This document shows, piece by piece, positions 1 to 12,500 of a stretch of DNA of 64,000 nucleotides. Below the pieces are notes generated by a model. It was not told the origin of the DNA, did no database searches, and saw only the letters and a program-made list of their open reading frames with translations. A program made the translations under genes and the position numbers. Numbering within the stretch: position 1 is the first letter of the stretch; every line of letters begins with the position of its first letter. Origin of the DNA: Diphasiastrum complanatum (taxonomy: Eukaryota > Streptophyta > Lycopodiopsida > Lycopodiales > Lycopodiaceae); the NCBI GenBank assembly GCA_029204225.1, contig CM055113.1, positions 29,734,805 to 29,798,804 on the forward strand. The letters run 5' to 3'.

Positions 1-2431
1 TGACAATATTGCTATCAACAAACTTTAGATACATGGAAGGATCATAGTCACTAAGAGTAAATCCTAGTGAGATAAGAAAAGAGTTAAGTCTTGAATACCA
101 TGATCTTGGTGCTTGCTTGAGTCCATAAAGACTTTTGAAGAGCAAGCACACTTTGGACTCATCCTTGATGAATCCTTGAGGTTGTTCCATATAGATCTCC
201 TCCTCAAGATAACCATTTAGAAAAGCATTGGATACATCTAATTGGAACACCTTCTACTTGAAAAAACAAGTAAGAGAAATAAGAATTCTTATTGTCACCA
301 TCTTTGCAACGGGTGCAAAGGTCTCCTCATAATCAAGACCATGGATTTGAGCAAATCCTTTGGCACATAATCTTGCTTTATGCTTGTTGATGGTGCCATC
401 ATGATTGAACTTGATCCGAAATACCCACTTGCAACCAATCACATGCTTGTTGGAAGGAGGATCCACAAGCTCCCAAGTATTGTTGGTGATCAATGCATCA
501 TACTCTTGCTTCATGGCATCATACCACTCCTTGGTATTGAGTGCCTCTTGTACATTCTTTGGCTCTTCATGAGAGACATAAAAAACATAATTAGTGGAAT
601 CAAGATCCACTTGTTTGCCTTTGTCAACATATGAGAGCCTCTTAGGCTCGGATCTATCTCTCATGGATCTTCTTGGTGAAAAAATTTGAGGAGAGTCTTC
701 TTCAAATCTCGACCCCATCACATCATGATTGTCTTCAAAATCAATAATTGATGATGCATCCATAGATTTCTTGATCTCGGCCTCTTCAAATGATGAGTGT
801 TGATCTTCATGAAAGACAACATCTCTACTTTCAATAACTTGAGAAGTAGAGAGTATAAAGACTCTATAGGCCTTCTTGGTGGATGAGTATCCAACCATGA
901 TCCCTTTGCATGCACTAGGATCTTCCTTCTTCCTTGTTTCCAAGGGAATATGGACAAAGCATAAGCATCCAAAAACTCTAAGGTGATCAGCCTTAGGCTT
1001 ATTCAAAAATAAGATTTCATATGGTGACTTTCCTCCAAGAGCTATATGTGGGAGCCTATTGCAAAGATAATTTGCACAATCAATGGCTTCTCCCCAAAAA
1101 TCTTTGGGCAAAGATGCCTCAATTCGCATAGATTTTGCACATTCACATAGAGATCTATTCTTTCTCTTGGCCACTCCATTTTGAGATGGAGAGTAGGCAC
1201 AAGAAAACTCTCTTTTAATGTCTTCAAGCTCACAAAAGTCTTGAAATTTATTGGAGATATATTCACCACCTCCATCACTTCTAAGAGCTTTAATCTTGAA
1301 TGAGAATTGCTTCTCTACATAAGCTTTGAACATAAGGAAATGATCAAACACCATAGATTTTGAAGCAAGACGATATATCCAAGTGAATCTCGTGAAATCA
1401 TCAATGAAAGTAACAAAACAAGTGGCTCCTCCCTTGCTTATAGTTGATGAGAAATGCACATCCGAGTGGATTAACTCCAAAGGATGCTTGCTTTTGAAAG
1501 AAGATCTTGTAAATGGTTTTTTGTGAGATTTAGCAATATCACAAGCCTCACAAGGCTTGATCTTCTTGGAGAATGACTTTGGCATGCCAATAGCTTTGGC
1601 CTCTTTGATCATAGAGGGCATGGATTTGTAGTTGGGATGTCCCAACCTCCTATGCCATAATTCCTCCATAGAGAGCCTGTTCACAAGAGCAACATTACAA
1701 GCATTCACATACTCATTTGGATCTACTATATAGATGCCTCCAAATCTAGATCCTAATGCAAGTATCTCATCATTCTTCTTGATAGTGCAAGTATCAACAA
1801 TGAATTTTACATCAAGGCCATTATCAAGCAATTGGCCAACACTAATAAGATTCTTAGTAAGCTTAGGTACATAAAGAACTTTAGAGAGATAAAGAACTTT
1901 AGAGGATGCAAGCTTCAAGGGAGTGTTTCCTATGCCTTCAACAGGACATTCAAAATCATTTGCAGTGTATATTGATTTCTTCACTCCATCATAAGGTGCA
2001 ATAGAAGAGAAAGAGTCCTTGGAGCTACACGTATGTGAAAAGGCTCCACTATCAATATACCATAGGCCGTCCTTTTTGAAAGGAGTAGATGAGAAACTAG
2101 AGACCATAAGAGATCCCTCTCCATCACTTGCAATAGTGTCTTCCTTCTCATTGGTAATATTGGCTTGCTTGAGTTGATTCTTCTTTTTGAAGCAATTGGT
2201 GGCATGATGACCTTTCTTGCCACAATAAAAGCACTTGATCTTCTTCTTCTTCTTGAGCTTGGATGATGAAGCATTAGAGGAATCATCTTCCTCCTCATCT
2301 TTGTCTTTGGATTTGACTTTGTCCTTGCTTGAGGATTGTTGATGTTGGTTCTTGCTCCTCTCTTTGTGCTTATCCTTGGCAAAAAGAGCTTTGCCATCAT
2401 TATGAGTGAGAGAAAGCTTGTCCATCCTCAA
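1..2431 (-). pseudogene. copia pol polyprotein (zinc knuckle, protease, integrase, partial RT)
   Basis: The long reading frame (2431 to 254) contains a lysine-rich stretch, a CX2CX4HX4C knuckle (CFYCGKKGHHATNC, about residues 67-80), the aspartic protease motif DSGAFSHTC, the GAG-pre-integrase motif LWHRRLGHPNYKSM, an integrase core with the two aspartates in HSDVHF and RSDGGGEY, and an RT start (CKWVFRIKFNHDG). The third integrase acidic position reads SPSQNGVAKRKN, where E (as in GVAERKN) is usual, so the DDE triad is lost. A TAG at 254-256 stops the frame, but the same frame continues to base 1 with good RT sequence ([20 protein letters not shown], then [11 protein letters not shown]). This is one nonsense mutation, not truncation. 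The frame opens at a TTG, so no true start is implied; gag is upstream in another frame. Confidence 0.92.
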
Positions 2432-2449
2432 GAGCTTATACTCTTGTCT

Positions 2450-2896
2450 TCATTCTTCTGAAATTAGCACACTTTGGAGAGCCTCCAAACTTGGTAGCTC
2501 CTCCTTAATGGCATAGGATTGGACAAGATTATCAAATTCACTTCTCAAGCCATTGAGAATGACTTGAACTAGCTCATTTTGATTGATGGAATCACCAATA
2601 CAAGCAAGCTCTCTATGAATATCTTTTACTCTCAAAACATAACTAGATGCACTCTCATCACTCTTTTGGCTACTTTGAAAGATTTGATTCCTAAGAGTGA
2701 GAAGCCTAGAGGTATTCTTAGCCTCATAGATAGTCTTGAGACAATCCCAAGCTTCTTTGGTTGTTGTACAAGTACCTATCTCCCTCAATATCTCATTAGA
2801 GACATTCATCTTAATGTAGTGGAGAGCCATCCTAGCTCTCTTTTTGTATTTTTGAACCTCAGATGATGAACAATAAATGTTGTTACACACTTTCAA
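2450..2896 (-). pseudogene. copia gag fragment (UBN2-type)
   Basis: About 148 residues match the plant copia gag domain: CTTTKEAWDCLKTIYEA, then a YVLRVKDIHRELACIG segment and LNGLRSEFDNLVQSYAI. Gag forms the virus-like particle that packages element RNA. The frame ends in TGA at 2450-2452, 18 bases before the pol frame opens, so a frameshift separates gag from pol where intact plant copia elements usually have one continuous frame. The N-terminal third of gag is missing or unrecognisable; an in-frame stop lies just upstream. Confidence 0.8.
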
Positions 2897-3585
2897 TAGG
2901 ATCCAATAATTGAGTACTATCTCCTCCTAAGAAAGACCTTACAACAATTTGTGAATTGATTCTCACTAGCTACACAAATCTCTCTAAAACAAGATCTATT
3001 TCACATCAAATGATGGAGTATAGGCATAGTTAGGATCCAACACTCTTAGCACGTGCGAAATACACTAAGAAACCAAATTTGACTCAAATACAATGATATT
3101 CCATGAAACAAAATGGCTAAGATCTCAAAACAGTGCCTAGATCACATATAGATGAGATTGGCAAGCATACAACTGTGATTTTGGATCAACCAAGCAATCT
3201 CTTGACCAAACCAAATGTGTCCACCCAGGTCTAGGTGCCCTACCTAACCCTCTTCAAAAGCTTATAACTTTTGATTGGCTCAACCAAATGGAATGAAACT
3301 GATTGCAACAGAAACTAGACAAAAATAGCTTCAAAACAAGCTATCAAGCAAAATAAATAGATCAAACATGAGAGAGAACTTCCAAACTGAAATTGGATGT
3401 TCCTCACACGTGTCTGAGCACCTGATTCCGTACAGTACCAGGTCAGACCCAATCAATGTCCTTTTGATCTCTTTTGATCCAAGATTGAACAAGATAGCTA
3501 GGAAAATGGGCCTTTACAATTTCTAGCTCAAGATTGATGAAAATTTTTCACTTAGATGGATCAAAATGCATGGTAACCTTAGGTA

Positions 3586-3598
3586 GGCTCTGATACCA
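3586..3598 (-). other. copia primer binding site (tRNA-Met initiator type)
   Basis: Read on the minus strand this is TGGTATCAGAGCC, the usual plant copia primer binding site. It follows directly after a CA dinucleotide at 3600-3599, as expected for the end of the 5' LTR. Confidence 0.88.
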
Positions 3599-4080
3599 TG
3601 TTGATTTTCACACGTGTGGACTGTCCACTACATGTACACAAAAACACACTCAATGTAGAGTAGTCGATAGGATATTACTTTTATTGATGAATTTTTGCTA
3701 GCTTCATTTATGTACAAGAGATTCATTAGTCCAAGCTAGAAATGAGCTTGAGGTTTGAAAGATCATTGATGCTTCAGTCTTGATTATACGCTGCACTTTG
3801 GTGGATGCAAATTGCAATCACAACTCTAGTCAAAGTAGACCAATTCATAAGGAACACAAGCTCATTTTGAGTTTTCAATCTCATTGTGTGTCAAGAGAAG
3901 CTTGAAAAGCATGAAGTCATTTTAAAATGTACACCATAAGGTTTCTACCAATGGAAATATTCGTTACAAATGAGATTAATTCTACAATGTACAATGGCAT
4001 TGTACAAAGGTCTGTCAGATCGGAGCAGAGCTTGTTGAATAAAAAACTAGTGATAGTGTCAAATGAAAGAGTGTAAGGAC
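3599..4080 (-). repeat. 5' LTR of the left copia element (outer end not resolved)
   Basis: The LTR must begin at 3599 (plus-strand TG, element-strand CA) next to the primer binding site. Its distal end cannot be placed, because the partner LTR and target duplication are outside the window; 4080 is a nominal limit, chosen where a different repeat field begins. No gene is visible here. Confidence 0.5.
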
Positions 4081-4081
4081 A

Positions 4082-4470
4082 GTGTCGGATGCAACTACCT
4101 CGAATGGAATTTGTATGAAATGGTCGTTGGATGCATGTCGGACAGAATGTCATCGGATGCAATCATTGGACAGAATATCTTGGATGGGAATTAGTGCAAA
4201 AGCACTATTGGATGCAACAGTATCAACTGCAATCTTTGGATGTAATAGTAGCGGATGGAAATTGTGAAATGTAGCTCTGACGGATGCAACATCGGATGGA
4301 ACTCTGGCGGATGCAACTCGAAATTTTTTTTTTAAGGTCGTCGGATGCACGTCAGAAAGGAGGTCATTGGACACAAAAAAAATTTTAAAGTCGTCGGATG
4401 CACGTCGGACAGGAGGTCGTTGGACACAATTTTTAGCTTGTTGGTGGGTGCACGTCGGATGGGATTTAAG
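4082..4470. repeat. degenerate GGATGCA repeat field with a 53-bp tandem duplication
   Basis: Variants of TCGGATGCAAC recur at irregular 10-70 base spacing, at about 4085, 4128, 4154, 4208, 4281, 4309, 4341, 4396 and 4450. The clearest piece is a tandem pair starting at 4337 and 4390 (period 53), each unit holding GTCGTCGGATGCACGTC, then GGAGGTC and TTGGACACAA. Short open frames on both strands here are products of the repeat and are not reported as genes. Bases 4471-5178 hold nothing recognisable. Confidence 0.7.
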
Positions 4471-5178
4471 CGGCGGGTGCAAGCGGTGGTTCAAGCAGGG
4501 TTTCAACCAACAGGTCCTCCTCCCCTGAAAAAAAATGCAAGAGAGGTAGAGGGCGGTGGGGCGGTGGGTTTTTAGAATCGTGCGTGGTTGGGTGTGGATC
4601 AAATGATGTTTGCAGATGCAATGCGTGTTGGTAGAAAATCAATGAATGCAAAAACACGTCAGGCAAACAAAAACTCTGAGAATCGAAAAATAAACTAATT
4701 GAAACGAATTCTTAATCAAGATGGAAAAAGATTATCAGGAGCGGCGATGCCAATGTTTGTTAATCTTGTCCCTACGGTCTCTAATGTAGCAGATTCACAA
4801 CCGACAGGGTCTGCTCCTCTTCTCACTCTACCGGTTGTAGTGCAATGATGGTGCAATGGTGATGTACCCCACTTGTCAGTTGGCACATCAATGACCTAAT
4901 CTGGATCCTACTCATATTGGATGTTCAACTTCAATCTGGATCTATCAAAATTTGAATTCCTACATTCTACAGTCTATTTCAGTTCTTTCTTTAATGCTTA
5001 CAAATTGTAGATTATTATTGATCTAATCTAAGCAGTACAGGGAATGAGATTGAAACTTGATCCTATTGAAATCAACAAAATCAATAACACAGCAGCTACA
5101 CAGAAACAATGTGAATCCTACAAAGTGCTTTTGCTACGACTGTCACTCAACACTTGTAACAAAAACTCCTCAAGGAGT

Positions 5179-5325
5179 TGTAGTGGGTTTCTTTCCTTGC
5201 CTAACTTGAATCCAAGATCTAGTCAATCTAGCATCAAAGAGATGGAGTTAGTTTTCACGCGGAGGTTCGTTCCCATGAGAGCGATAGTATAATTCAGATT
5301 TCAACATGAATGGAGGATCTAACAA
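5179..5325 (-). repeat. gypsy LTR-end fragment (family of the 23-34 kb element)
   Basis: This stretch is nearly identical to the first ~145 bases of the LTRs at 22974 and 33649: TGTAGTGGGTTTCTTTCC, then CAATCTAGCATCAAAGAGA, then GTTCGTTCCCATGAGAGCGA. It starts exactly at the LTR terminus, and similarity stops after GGATCTAACAATAACAT. It is a truncated LTR or the end of a diverged relative. Bases 5326-6774 hold no recognisable gene; part must be the 3' flank of the IQD gene. Confidence 0.82.
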
Positions 5326-6774
5326 TAACATCCTCACTTTTGATACTTCAATCTCAATCACGAAGAGCTATACTAAACTGAATTTATGTACACTATATTT
5401 TGCCATGGGCTAACAAGATCGAAGGGAAGGAAAAGTTTGAGAATGGAATAAAGAACGAGAGAGCTTGGAGCTATGGTTGGAAAAGGGGTAGCAAGAAAAA
5501 AGTGTCCCTAGAGAAGATCCAAAAAGTACTAGATTAAGTGACTTTCAATAACCAAGGTAGAATGCCCACATTGATTGACAGTAGGCTCAAGACTGATATC
5601 GTAGCCAAGTTTGCCTTTCGATCCTCCATTACCATTGTGAAAGTCTCATGTTATGTAAGCTAAGCCTCCCAGTGACTAGTGTATCAACAGCCTCTTTCAT
5701 TCAAGATACCTTGTTCTCCAGCATAGTTTCAGTTTTGCTTACTGGACATGCCTTGCGTATTGAATGCTCAATTCTAGCTTTTTTATGTGATAAAATCAAC
5801 AGTGTTTTTAATGTTGAAATCTTTACGTAAGCAGATCACAATGTATGGGATCAGGGTTGTTTTACAAACAAAGGTTTTCTCTACAAGTTTTATTCTGAGA
5901 TCAACATCCATTAAGTCCTATCCAAAAATTTTACCTTCAAAATAAATCGTAATAATTTGTAACTACACATTTATGGCCCATAAAATAATGTCATTGATGC
6001 CAGAAAATTTTGCCGGTTCATTAGAACAGCTTATTGTATAGAATGCAGAAATTTATCAACACGTATCTTACATTTATTAGTCAAGAAAAAAACATTTGAT
6101 CAACTTTTTATGTAAGGAATGGTCTTTCTAGTACTGAGTCGTGGTAAGGACAGGAATCTGTTCGTGTCACTTGAAAGGTGACAGTCCTCACCATCAACAA
6201 AGATATTGAGAACACCGTTCCAGTATATACATTGATTGATGGTTCTCATCATTTTCTAGTTGATGGCCACTAAGCCACTAACCTTCTATTTTGGATTTTT
6301 GGCTTTTCCTTCTCTGGCTGAATGGAAGGGTATAATTCATCATTCAAGTTTTACAAGCATGCTCTAGATCTCTTATTCTATCATATCTTGGCAGTTTCTC
6401 TAATTGCACAACTCGATTTGGAACCTGCTGCCATTATGAAGGATTTCACTTTAAGCACTCAATATACAACATATGCAACACCTTGCAATCCTTGTTTTCA
6501 GCATATCCTTTTCACAAATGTAAAAAGAGTGATATCTTCTATGTGCAAGCACAAAGAATCAAGATGAAGAACTTCAACTGTCACCCTTTTTCTTACTCAA
6601 TTATATGATACTTGGATGAAAATAAGTTAGGCAGAATAAAAGGATTGCTTTTCCACTTTTCTGTGCTCCTGGAAAAAGGCAGGGTGCATACATACCACAC
6701 CAATCTGGCCAAGAATTACAGTCTGGAGACTACCTTCAAATTTTGTATGTTAAGTAGCAGAAATTACTTGTCAG

Positions 6775-9700
6775 CTAAAACCTAAACGGTCTTCGGTAAT
6801 CTGCACTCACTGACCAAGCTGAATGTGCTTCATTGAGAGAGTTGGAGGACCTGTCCAAGGCCACAGAGGCGGCATATGTATTGTTCCGTGTTCGAAGTTG
6901 TGAGACGGATCTCCTAGATTGTGAAGCCCCTGAGCAGGATATGTTATCTGCCCAAGGCAATGAATATCTTTTCTTTGGTACTACAGGTGAGTGCTTTTCG
7001 AACACGACAGGCCTTTGCCTGGGAGCACTTTGAGAGCGCACCTTGGCTTTTGTAGATTTGGTTGGTGTCATATAGTTAGGGAACTGTGCATATCCACGCA
7101 GAAAATTTTCTTTCTGATCAATATCACCAACCGCAACCATCCGCTTCGTAGGTAATTGTGGACCGGATGAGTTAAATGCAGGGCTGCTGTTAGTGGAAGA
7201 CAAAGTACATTCTTCCTGCTTCAAACTAAGTTGCTCCTTCAATGAATAAAGCCCACTCTCTTGCACTCCCATTGGCAGCCCAGACCTGCTAGATCTCCCA
7301 CTCATTGAAGGTGTACTTGGGTGGGATGTTAATGCTGGTGCTGAAACGGGTTGCTTTCCTGACAATCCAGATCTTGGCGATGGGTCTGCCTGTCTGAAAG
7401 ATTCTGCTGGCGGGCTAGGCCATGTATATATTCCTGTTGAGGTACTGCTTGATGTGTTGGGTGCGATTGAGAAGGATTCTGGTGTATATCCCAACTTGGT
7501 CTTGTTTCGCAGGCCTTGTTTGTTATGATCAACCTCAAGAACTTTTGTGCTCCCCTCGGAGCTTTTTTCCACAGCACCACTTCCATACCCCCCTTTTAAG
7601 TTGTCAGCAGAAGGGCTTTCCCAGGGGCGGGCCGCCATCCACCGCTCCAACCAACTCCACTCCCAATGAGGACTGTCGGACTCCATGGCAGAAGAATCTT
7701 CTCTCACAATTTTCTGAGATTCACGCAATTGTTTGCATAAATTTAATCTAAACATGTGAGATAACAAACAGGAAAAATGCCTTGCACGTAGTCAGCAAAT
7801 TTACCTGTTGTGACATGGCATAAGCCAAAGCTCTGTCACGTTTCTTTGCTGCTTCTTGTCTTTTTTCAACCTTAGCCTGCAGATCTTCAACCGTGCCAGA
7901 GCTTGCATTCCAACCATCCTGACAATCACGGTGGAAGAAAAGTCTTAAGGAGCTCGTCCAATGATCAATCCCAGATTAAGCCTCAGATTTGCGACTAGGG
8001 CAAGCATTGATAAGTCTCACCTCTCCCAAGTTTTTCTAGAGAAGTCTATAGTCTATTACTACTTGCTTTTGAAAAGGGCAATCAAAGACAGAATATGTGC
8101 ACACTGCATTTGCAACTTGGATCCAGCGAATGATGGTAACAAGCAAGACCTTTATATACCTCAACAAAACAGCAACCTTCACCATAATAAACCAAATTCC
8201 AATATCAGTTCAGAAAAAAGTAAGATTCACCATAGACTTCCTTGGGCGAGCTTGTTGACGTCTGCGCCTTTGAGACAGTTGCCGCTGCACAGCCTGGCCT
8301 TCCTCTGACATCCTAACGCGACGTGCACGAACACGGGCTTGCACTCTTATAAGTGCTTGCATGCATCTGAGAGTCATGGCAGCCTGTTTTCTAACTCGAT
8401 GTCCACGGAACAAAGCTTGCAGTCGGACCAAACCTTTGAGTGCTCGTAGCGCCCTTCTAGCCTGAGAAAGCAAGATTTGCCAGGATTTTCAGAAATACCT
8501 TCACTAGTCAGTCTAATAAGAGACGTTTCTAGGAATTTCTACGTTTGATTTATCCTATGCATGACAAAATAAATATTGGGATAATCCATGTGACTCTACT
8601 TCATGTGGTTAAGCATGCCTACGTGAGCCAGTTACCAAAGGCAGAAGCATTTTCAGAAATATAATTTTTTAACTTAACATACACAATTTACCAATGCTCT
8701 TACGCATGTGGTAGAACAAACCAACGAAATAATCTGCAAAGAATTGGAAATGTCAAACTTTACAGATTATACCCACCATGCAGCAAACATTGTCATTACG
8801 AATTTCAACAATCGGTGTTTATGATCTCATACATAGTTTCCGCGAATCGCAGTTCGAACCTCCAATTGCTGTTCGAAACGAATGAATCATTTGGAGCCCG
8901 TTTGAACCGGGAAAAAGAAAAAAATACCCAATTCACTGTTGCTTACCAGTTACCATCATCTTTAGCTTTGTTTAATTGTAAACTTCTTACTTTCAAAGGA
9001 AAAAAGACAGAAAACAATCAGTTAACATTGTCAGGTGAAAGATTAAAATTGAAAACCAGGACAGACCTGGAGTTTAAGTTTCCAATACATTCTTTTTGAG
9101 ATTCTATTGAAATGCAAGGGTTTGGCATTTTAGGTCTGTGATCCTTAGCATACAAAGTTTCAGAAGTCTGAGGATCCAAGGCGACAAGAGACCTGTTTGC
9201 AAAGTGAAAGTCAACAAGCTTCAAGGTAAAGCAACATCATCCTCCAAAAGTATTCACTTTAACAAAAAGGACTGATTTGCCAAGTAAGATTCACAATGAA
9301 GCCAGATTTAGATTTTCTTCTATTCAATACTGAAATTATAATAGTTTATTTCACTTTGTTTTAAGGTTCTTCTGAGCCTTGACACAACTGAATGATTTAA
9401 GATTCTGCAAGAACTTTAAACTAAACAAAAGACCGTGAATTTTCAGATGACCAGCATGGTGAGAGCTTCTTTGCTTCTTTAGGGACAGATGAAAGAAATC
9501 ACTAGTTGGTCATGATCAAATAAGAATTTGATTGAGAAAGTTTATGAGCTAGTTCAGTACTTTAGTATGAACTCACTGGAAGAAGTTTGATAGATGGTTT
9601 TAGCACTTCACAGGACAAGACACACTTCAGCATTATACGCTTCCTTTCATGTCCATCAGAACCATCAGCAAGACATTATCAAATCAGGAGTCAGATTAAC

Positions 9701-11670
9701 AGCACCTCAGTTCAGAAATTGAAAGATACACAGTTGCCAAAGAAGCTACTGTGGACCGTAAGCCAGAACCTGTACACATTCTAAAGAAAGTTTCTAGAAG
9801 GATCTTGTGAGACTTGTGAAGAATAGCCACACTTGAAATAGCACCACAAGGGAATATCACTGCACGCTCTCCTGGCTGGAGGATCTCTCTGGTCAATTGT
9901 GTTAATAGAATGTAGTAGTGTTAGCTCTTTGGGATTATGTTATATCAAAGCAGCGACGACCTTCCGTTATGCTCTTGGAAGTATTGCGGATGCCGTTAGA
10001 TACCTGTGTTGAACACTAAGAAGCTGATAGATGAGGCTTCATTTTGGTATAGCATGAAGCTTGTTAAGAAGTCAAAGAACACTGACCATTTTGTATGCTG
10101 CGGCATTGTCAATAAATAGTAATCAGCTTATATCTAGTTACTACATGTGTATCAATAAGCTCAGCTGACCTCGCATCCATTGGAAAGTCTACTCTGATGT
10201 TAAAGGATGACTGCTTGTTTCAGGCATGCTCTTGTCTGCAAGATAGCCACAGGGAACCCACAATAGAGCTACACAGTATTCTCCAGTACTAGCACGAAGA
10301 TCAAATCTTTGCACTAGCAACCATTGACGTACGTTCAAGAGAGATTTGTTCAGCTACTTTTTTATGACAAATGGCCAATGCATGGCCCAGGATGCAGAGA
10401 ATACTTAGAGCAGGCACTTATTCACTTGTCACTTCCGCGACTCTGAAAAACGTTTCACAAACGGAGAAAATGTATATCTCCGCGACATAATCGAGTAAAA
10501 AGTGGACACTGTTAAAATTTAAGATAGGTTGGCGTACTCCCTGGTCCTCTCAACTGTTTGATCCTGCAGAATTTATTACTCATAAGTGACAAAAAGTGAG
10601 CTAAGGGCTTTTCTACGGAAGACTTAAGCAATGATCTAAAACTTTACGCTGTGTTGTATTTGCAAGTATTCCACTGCAATACAAGTCGTTGACCAAGGCA
10701 TATATCTACAAAACCATGAACGAACTGTCCCTCAAGTTCTGCTTTTTGTTTAAGAAACCATAAGAAAATAGGAAAACTATCCCTCTTCAGTAAAAGTCAA
10801 CATAAACTCTCACATAATGTGATTGAAGACGGACTACAAGGTAAGGAAGAGACAACGGAAACTGAAACTTTACCAAGTAACCTCGAAATGCTGTTTGAAT
10901 CTTGATGACAGCCCACTCGTCTCTGCAAGTTGTTCCGTGGAACGAGAAACCATTGCCTGTAAGACGAGCAACGGCGGCAGCAGCATTAGCAGCCGCAAGG
11001 GCAGCTTCTGCGGCGGCAGCTGAGGCAGCTGCTACTGCCATGGCGTGCTTGCTATGTTCGTGTTCCATATCCATGCTTCCAAACCTGTGAGAACGACTTG
11101 GTCCAGGTCCTGTCGGCGTAGCCGTGTAAGAGTTTACCGAAGGAGATGACCTTCCTGCTCCAAAGCTCCATCTTCGCTTTTCCTTCGGAGCACGCTTCTA
11201 GATTTTCAATGTAGAACGCGATGTATCAGATTAAAAGTTATTTGAAACACCTTTATTCATATACATGAAACGCCTGAAGCAAAGAAGGCAGCAAAAGTTA
11301 TTTCCAGTCAGAGTTACAATATAGAGAAAAGTCACAGAACCTTGGACAACTTTCCTCAGACAGGATGCAGAGAAACCATTGAGAGTTAGGCTAAAGGCAT
11401 ATGCTTTCCACTTCTAATAGGAAGCTGTTAAAATTCGTTGATCTAGTCAGCTTTCCACTGTCATGCAGAATGAGCTAACAAGCGGTTGCCGGGTGAATGG
11501 ACAAAACTAAAAGAACTGTTTTTCTGTGATTTTAGCAGTCACGGTGGTCTTGCTACAAAAATTACCGCATTGTCTTGGCCTCCGTCATCGGAAGGGCCTT
11601 TATCTTTGGAAGACTTCGAACTTTTTTTTCCACCGAACAAACGCAGAAACCATCTGGTGGACTTTCCCAT
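6775..11670 (-). CDS. IQD: IQ67-domain (IQD) calmodulin-binding protein, five coding exons
   Basis: Spliced gene encoding about 570 residues. Exons: 11670-11566 (residues 1-35), 11197-10874 (36-143), 8461-8231 (144-220), 7918-7805 (221-258), 7713-6775 (259-570, stop TAG). All junctions are GT-AG and all are phase 0. The start follows from the family signature [16 protein letters not shown]. An alanine-rich segment precedes the IQ67 domain (about 128-194), which begins [16 protein letters not shown] and continues [20 protein letters not shown] and [13 protein letters not shown]. The intron splitting AFRGYL from ARRALR is the conserved IQ67 intron. Residues 274-290 read [17 protein letters not shown], and a DUF4005-like box ([19 protein letters not shown]) starts near 472. 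IQD proteins bind calmodulin and act as scaffolds on microtubules, plasma membrane or nucleus. Intron 2 is about 2.4 kb and has no other gene in it. No frame defects: likely functional. Confidence 0.95.
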
Positions 11671-12439
11671 GTTTTTGAATCGCAACTGACCAGCAGGCTC
11701 CTTGCAAACGAAACCACACTCGCAAGCTCTGAATTCTCGCTAGGCACCAGGTGCAAAAAATTTCTTCAAGAACATTATGTCTGGGATAAGATCTCGATAA
11801 CAAACTGACTAAAAAATGGATCCTATAAACTTCTGAAAGCTGTTGCTACTGCAATGTCATCTTTCTGGGAGTTCATGTTTCATATGTATCACATATGAAA
11901 CATGAAACATGAACGCTTTCAGATGCATTCACCTATGCAAGCTCCGAACACAAGGATAAAACTTTTATATTGGCGTTGACGTTTTGCTTTTAGAAGAAAC
12001 AGACTAAGCAACACTGCCTCAAATATCCACCTGAAGGTGCAATACCTAGTGTTGCTCCGACCAACATGTGCTACGAACATCGGGTACAAGCATAAATACA
12101 AGACATTTTTCTTCGAAGAACGATCTTTCAGTTCTCGGCTCTCAATCCTCACGGTGACGGTGCAGAGAACCATTCATAAATGAATTCATCTGAGCAAAAC
12201 AGCCGTCCAAGCCTCAAAGGACGACTACACGGTACAGCTCCACCATTCCACTCCATGTCCATTCATCAATAACCGGTCTATAACGAAATTCATGACAAAC
12301 TAACGAACACTATCGGTGATGGAGATGCCTCAGGTCGACGATACAGGATACAGAAGCTCATCAAAAGCCATGATCATCCTGATATTATCGCCCTCCATTG
12401 TGCATTCTGCTCTGTAGTAGAACAATGTACAATGTAGAG

Positions 12440-12500
12440 ATGAAATCCATCGCTGTCTCCCCCTTTCTCTCGCTCTCCGTCTCCCTCTCGCTCCATTGTG
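12440..12500 (-). promoter_or_regulatory. CT/GA-rich tract upstream of the IQD gene
   Basis: A pyrimidine-rich stretch (CCCCCTTTCTCTCGCTCTCC and similar on the plus strand, GA-rich on the gene strand) lies about 0.8 kb upstream of the IQD start codon. Such tracts are common in plant core promoters and 5' leaders. It could mark the 5' leader, perhaps with an upstream non-coding exon, but no TATA box or splice pair was firmly placed. A G-run follows at about 12655-12669. Confidence 0.3.

Larger units (their letters stand above)
1..3598 (-). mobile_element. Ty1/copia retrotransposon body, truncated by the window edge
   Basis: The minus strand carries, in order from 3598 down to 1, an initiator-tRNA-Met type primer binding site, a roughly 690-base untranslated leader, a gag segment, then zinc knuckle, protease, integrase and the first part of reverse transcriptase. 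The order protease-integrase-RT is diagnostic of Ty1/copia. The element is decayed: gag and pol are in different frames, and one in-frame TAG lies inside RT. RNase H and the 3' LTR are outside the window. The leader at 2897-3585 has no gene. Confidence 0.93.

Noticed and set aside
4150-4666. Overlapping open frames of 66-150 codons on both strands
   Set aside because: They follow the GGATGCA repeat field and show no domain or codon bias.
5044-5292. An 82-codon plus-strand frame ending in SSIKEMELVFTRRFVPMRAI
   Set aside because: Its second half is a gypsy LTR read in a chance frame; the same peptide appears at the LTR in 22974-23087.
6833-7751. Plus-strand open frames across the IQD last exon
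   Set aside because: Antisense shadows of a well-supported spliced gene.
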